64,000 nucleotides of DNA from Chitinophaga sp. GbtcB8 (lineage in GTDB: Bacteria; Bacteroidota; Bacteroidia; Chitinophagales; Chitinophagaceae), in contig NZ_JAGXJN010000020.1 of the NCBI RefSeq assembly GCF_019091455.1, forward strand, positions 65,870 through 129,869. The letters are read 5' to 3'. Each line of letters opens with the position of its first letter. Position 1 is the first letter of the stretch. The position numbers were made by a program, and so were the translations under genes. This document shows positions 62,210-64,000 of the stretch, in pieces. Under the pieces are notes generated by a model, which had not been told where the DNA came from, searched no databases, and saw nothing but the letters and a program-made list of their open reading frames with translations.

Positions 62210-63202
62210 TTAGTTTCTGGTACGGAAAGTACGGCCACCGCCTCCTCCGCCGCCACCACCAGATGGTGCTGAAGGTGCGCTAAAGGTACGGCTGGGTGCA
62301 CTGAAGGTACGTTGCGGAGCAGGAGAGCTGCTTCTTTCAGGAGCAGAGAAGATCCTTCTGCCGCCACCGCCATTGTTGCCCGGGTTTACGGTCGGGGTTT
62401 CGCTGGGGGAGGAGCGGAAGATCCGGCGGGGCTGATAGCCGCTGCCGTTATTACCACTGGTTCTGCCACCGTTGTTAAAGCCGCCGTTATTGCTCGGGTT
62501 GGAGAATATCCTGCGCGGACGGTAATCGCCGCTGGTGCTGCCATTATTGCCTATTACACGGTTGCCGTTGTTATAGCTGCTGCCGCCAAAACCGTTACGG
62601 GTACGGTACCCGCGGCTGGGAGCTGCATAGCCGTAAGCGCCCGGGTAGTGGCCGTAGCCATAACCGCCGCCATAATAACCACCGTAGTACGGAGTGTACC
62701 AGGGGCTATACCATGGGTTGTAAGCCCAGGGGCTGTAGCCGTAACCAAAACCGCTACCCCAGCCAAAGCCTAAGCCAATGCTGAGAGAAGGGCCCCAGTA
62801 GCTGCCATAGTAGGGGGAGCCAAAGCCACCGCCCCAGTAGCTGTAAGGACTATAGCCATAACCATAACCCATACCACCACCGTAGTAATTGTTCATGTAA
62901 ATATTGGGAGTGCCATCATTATAGTAGGAACCACTGTAAGATGGGTTGTTGAAACGGTTTAACCTGCGTGCATAATCTCCCTGGTCTTCGTCATCGTAGG
63001 TAACATAGGTACCGTCCTGGTCATCGGCTGCCGCTACATTCGTTTGTCCCTGGTTCTGCCTGTTGTTGCTGTTGGACGCATAGGTCTTTTCGGACTTGGG
63101 TGAGTAGTAAACATCATCCGGGGTACGGGCGGACTTATACGCGGTAGAACAGCTGCTCAATATAAGCAAAGCGGCTCCGGCTGCATATAGTGTGGATTTC
63201 AT
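62210..63202 (-). CDS. Gly/Tyr/Asn/Ser-rich lipoprotein of unknown function
   Basis: 330 residues. A lipobox (ILSSCS) follows the signal peptide; residues to about 85 are polar, then a Tyr/Gly-rich low-complexity region (YGGGMGYGYGYSPYSYWGGG and similar), a basic-Asn-Gly region with repeats of RRIFS/YxPRRIF (about 215-275), and a C-terminal S/P/T/G-rich tail. The tail repeats RTFSAPS units. It is likely surface- or periplasm-exposed; no family known to me. The composition gives long spurious open frames on the other strand. Confidence 0.8.
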   Translation of the reverse strand: MKSTLYAAGAALLILSSCSTAYKSARTPDDVYYSPKSEKTYASNSNNRQNQGQTNVAAADDQDGTYVTYDDEDQGDYARRLNRFNNPSYSGSYYNDGTPNIYMNNYYGGGMGYGYGYSPYSYWGGGFGSPYYGSYWGPSLSIGLGFGWGSGFGYGYSPWAYNPWYSPWYTPYYGGYYGGGYGYGHYPGAYGYAAPSRGYRTRNGFGGSSYNNGNRVIGNNGSTSGDYRPRRIFSNPSNNGGFNNGGRTSGNNGSGYQPRRIFRSSPSETPTVNPGNNGGGGRRIFSAPERSSSPAPQRTFSAPSRTFSAPSAPSGGGGGGGGGRTFRTRN

Positions 63203-63478
63203 TTTGAAAGTGATTTAATCAACAAATTATATAGTAAATTTACTCTATTTTAACGGAAACAAAACAATATTAAAGTATAAACGGTAATCGGGTGTTAAAT
63301 GTTACAATCCTGTGTCCCGCTTACATACATCCATTTATTTTAGCGAACTGTTTGCGGCTTTCTGATTTTCATGTAGGTTTGTAAGATTTTTCCTTTTAAT
63401 ATTATAGCAAAAATTAAGCCAAAGGCCTGTGGTTGCAATAGCCGGTGATCAGCGGCCCATCAGCGTATCTAACGTTTT

Positions 63479-64000
63479 ATGAGTAAAGAAATTACGTCCC
63501 GTTCAGCAGATTATTCCCAATGGTATAATGACCTGGTTTTAAAAGGCGGTTTAGCAGATTATTCACCCGTAAGAGGCTGTATGGTGATAAAACCATATGG
63601 TTTTGCCTTATGGGAAGGCATGCGTGATGTGCTGGACAAAAAATTCAAGGATACCGGCCACCAGAATGCTTATTTCCCCTTATTCATTCCCAAGAGCTTT
63701 TTAAGCCGCGAAGCAGACCACGTAGAAGGGTTTGCCAAGGAATGTGCCGTAGTAACACACTACCGTTTAAAGAATGATCCCAATGGCGGCGGCGTAATAG
63801 TAGATCCCGAAGCAAAGCTGGAAGAAGAGCTCATCATACGCCCCACCTCCGAAACTATCATCTGGAACACTTATAAAGACTGGATCCGCTCTTACCGCGA
63901 TCTGCCGCTGCTCATAACGCAGTGGGCCAACGGAGTGCGCGGGGAAATGGGGACCCTCCTGTCCCTCCGAACCCCCGAATTCCTCTGGCAGCGAGGGCAG
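63479..64000 (+). CDS. proS: Prolyl-tRNA synthetase, N-terminal part (cut by window edge)
   Basis: 174 codons are present. The sequence is of the archaeal/eukaryote-like ProS type used by Bacteroidota: SRSADYSQWYNDLVLKGGLADYSPVRGCMVIKPYGFALWEG, then PTSETIIWNTYKDWIRSYRDLPL. It attaches proline to tRNA-Pro. From about 63930 the translation departs from invariant residues (NGVRWEMRTRLFLRT-EFLWQEGH expected; NGVRGEMGTLLSLRTPEFLW then QRGQ found), best explained by base errors at a contig end. Confidence 0.93.
   Translation, partial: MSKEITSRSADYSQWYNDLVLKGGLADYSPVRGCMVIKPYGFALWEGMRDVLDKKFKDTGHQNAYFPLFIPKSFLSREADHVEGFAKECAVVTHYRLKNDPNGGGVIVDPEAKLEEELIIRPTSETIIWNTYKDWIRSYRDLPLLITQWANGVRGEMGTLLSLRTPEFLWQRGQ

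Noticed and set aside
62312..62773. Open frame on the plus strand across the Gly/Tyr-rich lipoprotein gene
   Set aside because: It is the low-complexity complement of the real gene (Ala/Val/Thr-rich, no motif).
1..64000. CRISPR arrays, rRNA genes, integrases or phage genes
   Set aside because: No repeat-spacer pattern, no rRNA signature and no integrase or phage structural protein seen in any frame.

Overview
The window looks like a chromosomal segment of a soil- or plant-associated Bacteroidota bacterium, most probably in the Chitinophagaceae (Chitinophaga-like). The evidence is two SusC/SusD pairs, an ECF sigma/FecR/STN-SusC cascade, several ATPase-less MacB/FtsX-type permeases, secreted glycan-active enzymes, the Bacteroidota promoter signature TTG-N19-TAnnTTTG in front of several units, and almost no Shine-Dalgarno sites. 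Genus and species are inference. The right edge seems to be a poor-quality contig end.

Left part (1-11145): a polysaccharide utilisation locus. On the minus strand it runs LacI regulator, GH67 alpha-glucuronidase, SDR oxidoreductase, SusC, SusD (cut by the left edge). A GH2 glycosidase is divergent on the plus strand. An identical LacI-type operator lies in front of SusC and between lacI and GH2, overlapping the -33 element. The GH67 gene carries one in-frame amber codon that removes a catalytic residue. Glucuronoxylan is the likely substrate.

Middle left (11146-28621): a SnoaL-like protein, a fragment of an M1-type peptidase, a very large ThuA/PQQ-dehydrogenase/PKD/cytochrome c protein, an NrtR/AraR-type Nudix regulator with a perfect palindrome upstream, a flavin reductase, an S41 protease, small unknowns, a GH43 lipoprotein, and an FtsX permease. 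Between the last two is a 56-residue Cys-rich peptide gene with a GG leader, which looks like an orphan RiPP (lanthipeptide-like) precursor.

Middle (28749-38073): a VOC protein and a lipoprotein made only of the first periplasmic loop of an RND pump. Next are an outer-membrane-like protein and a TPR histidine kinase paired with a receiver/sigma-54 activator. Divergent from these is a small operon (two alpha/beta hydrolases, one cupin) whose upstream region has a near-consensus sigma-54 promoter and an 18-bp palindrome.

Second PUL (38102-49459): ECF sigma factor, FecR, STN-containing SusC, SusD and a FAD oxidoreductase on the minus strand, with a divergent GH127 beta-L-arabinofuranosidase. 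Arabinose-containing plant polymers are the likely target, matching the GH43 enzyme and the AraR-like regulator.

Right part: two near-identical tRNA-Leu(CAG) genes, duplicated with promoter and terminator, bracket a 2.1-kb AT-rich cassette (serine hydrolase plus membrane protein). Then follow housekeeping genes: dapD, an FtsX permease, a GT4 glycosyltransferase with a TTG start, threonylcarbamoyl-AMP synthase, CCA-adding enzyme, a pRiA4b ORF-3 protein, miaA, a FadL-type porin, a Gly/Tyr-rich lipoprotein and the start of proS. The last ~70 bases of proS carry clustered changes at invariant residues, most likely sequence errors.
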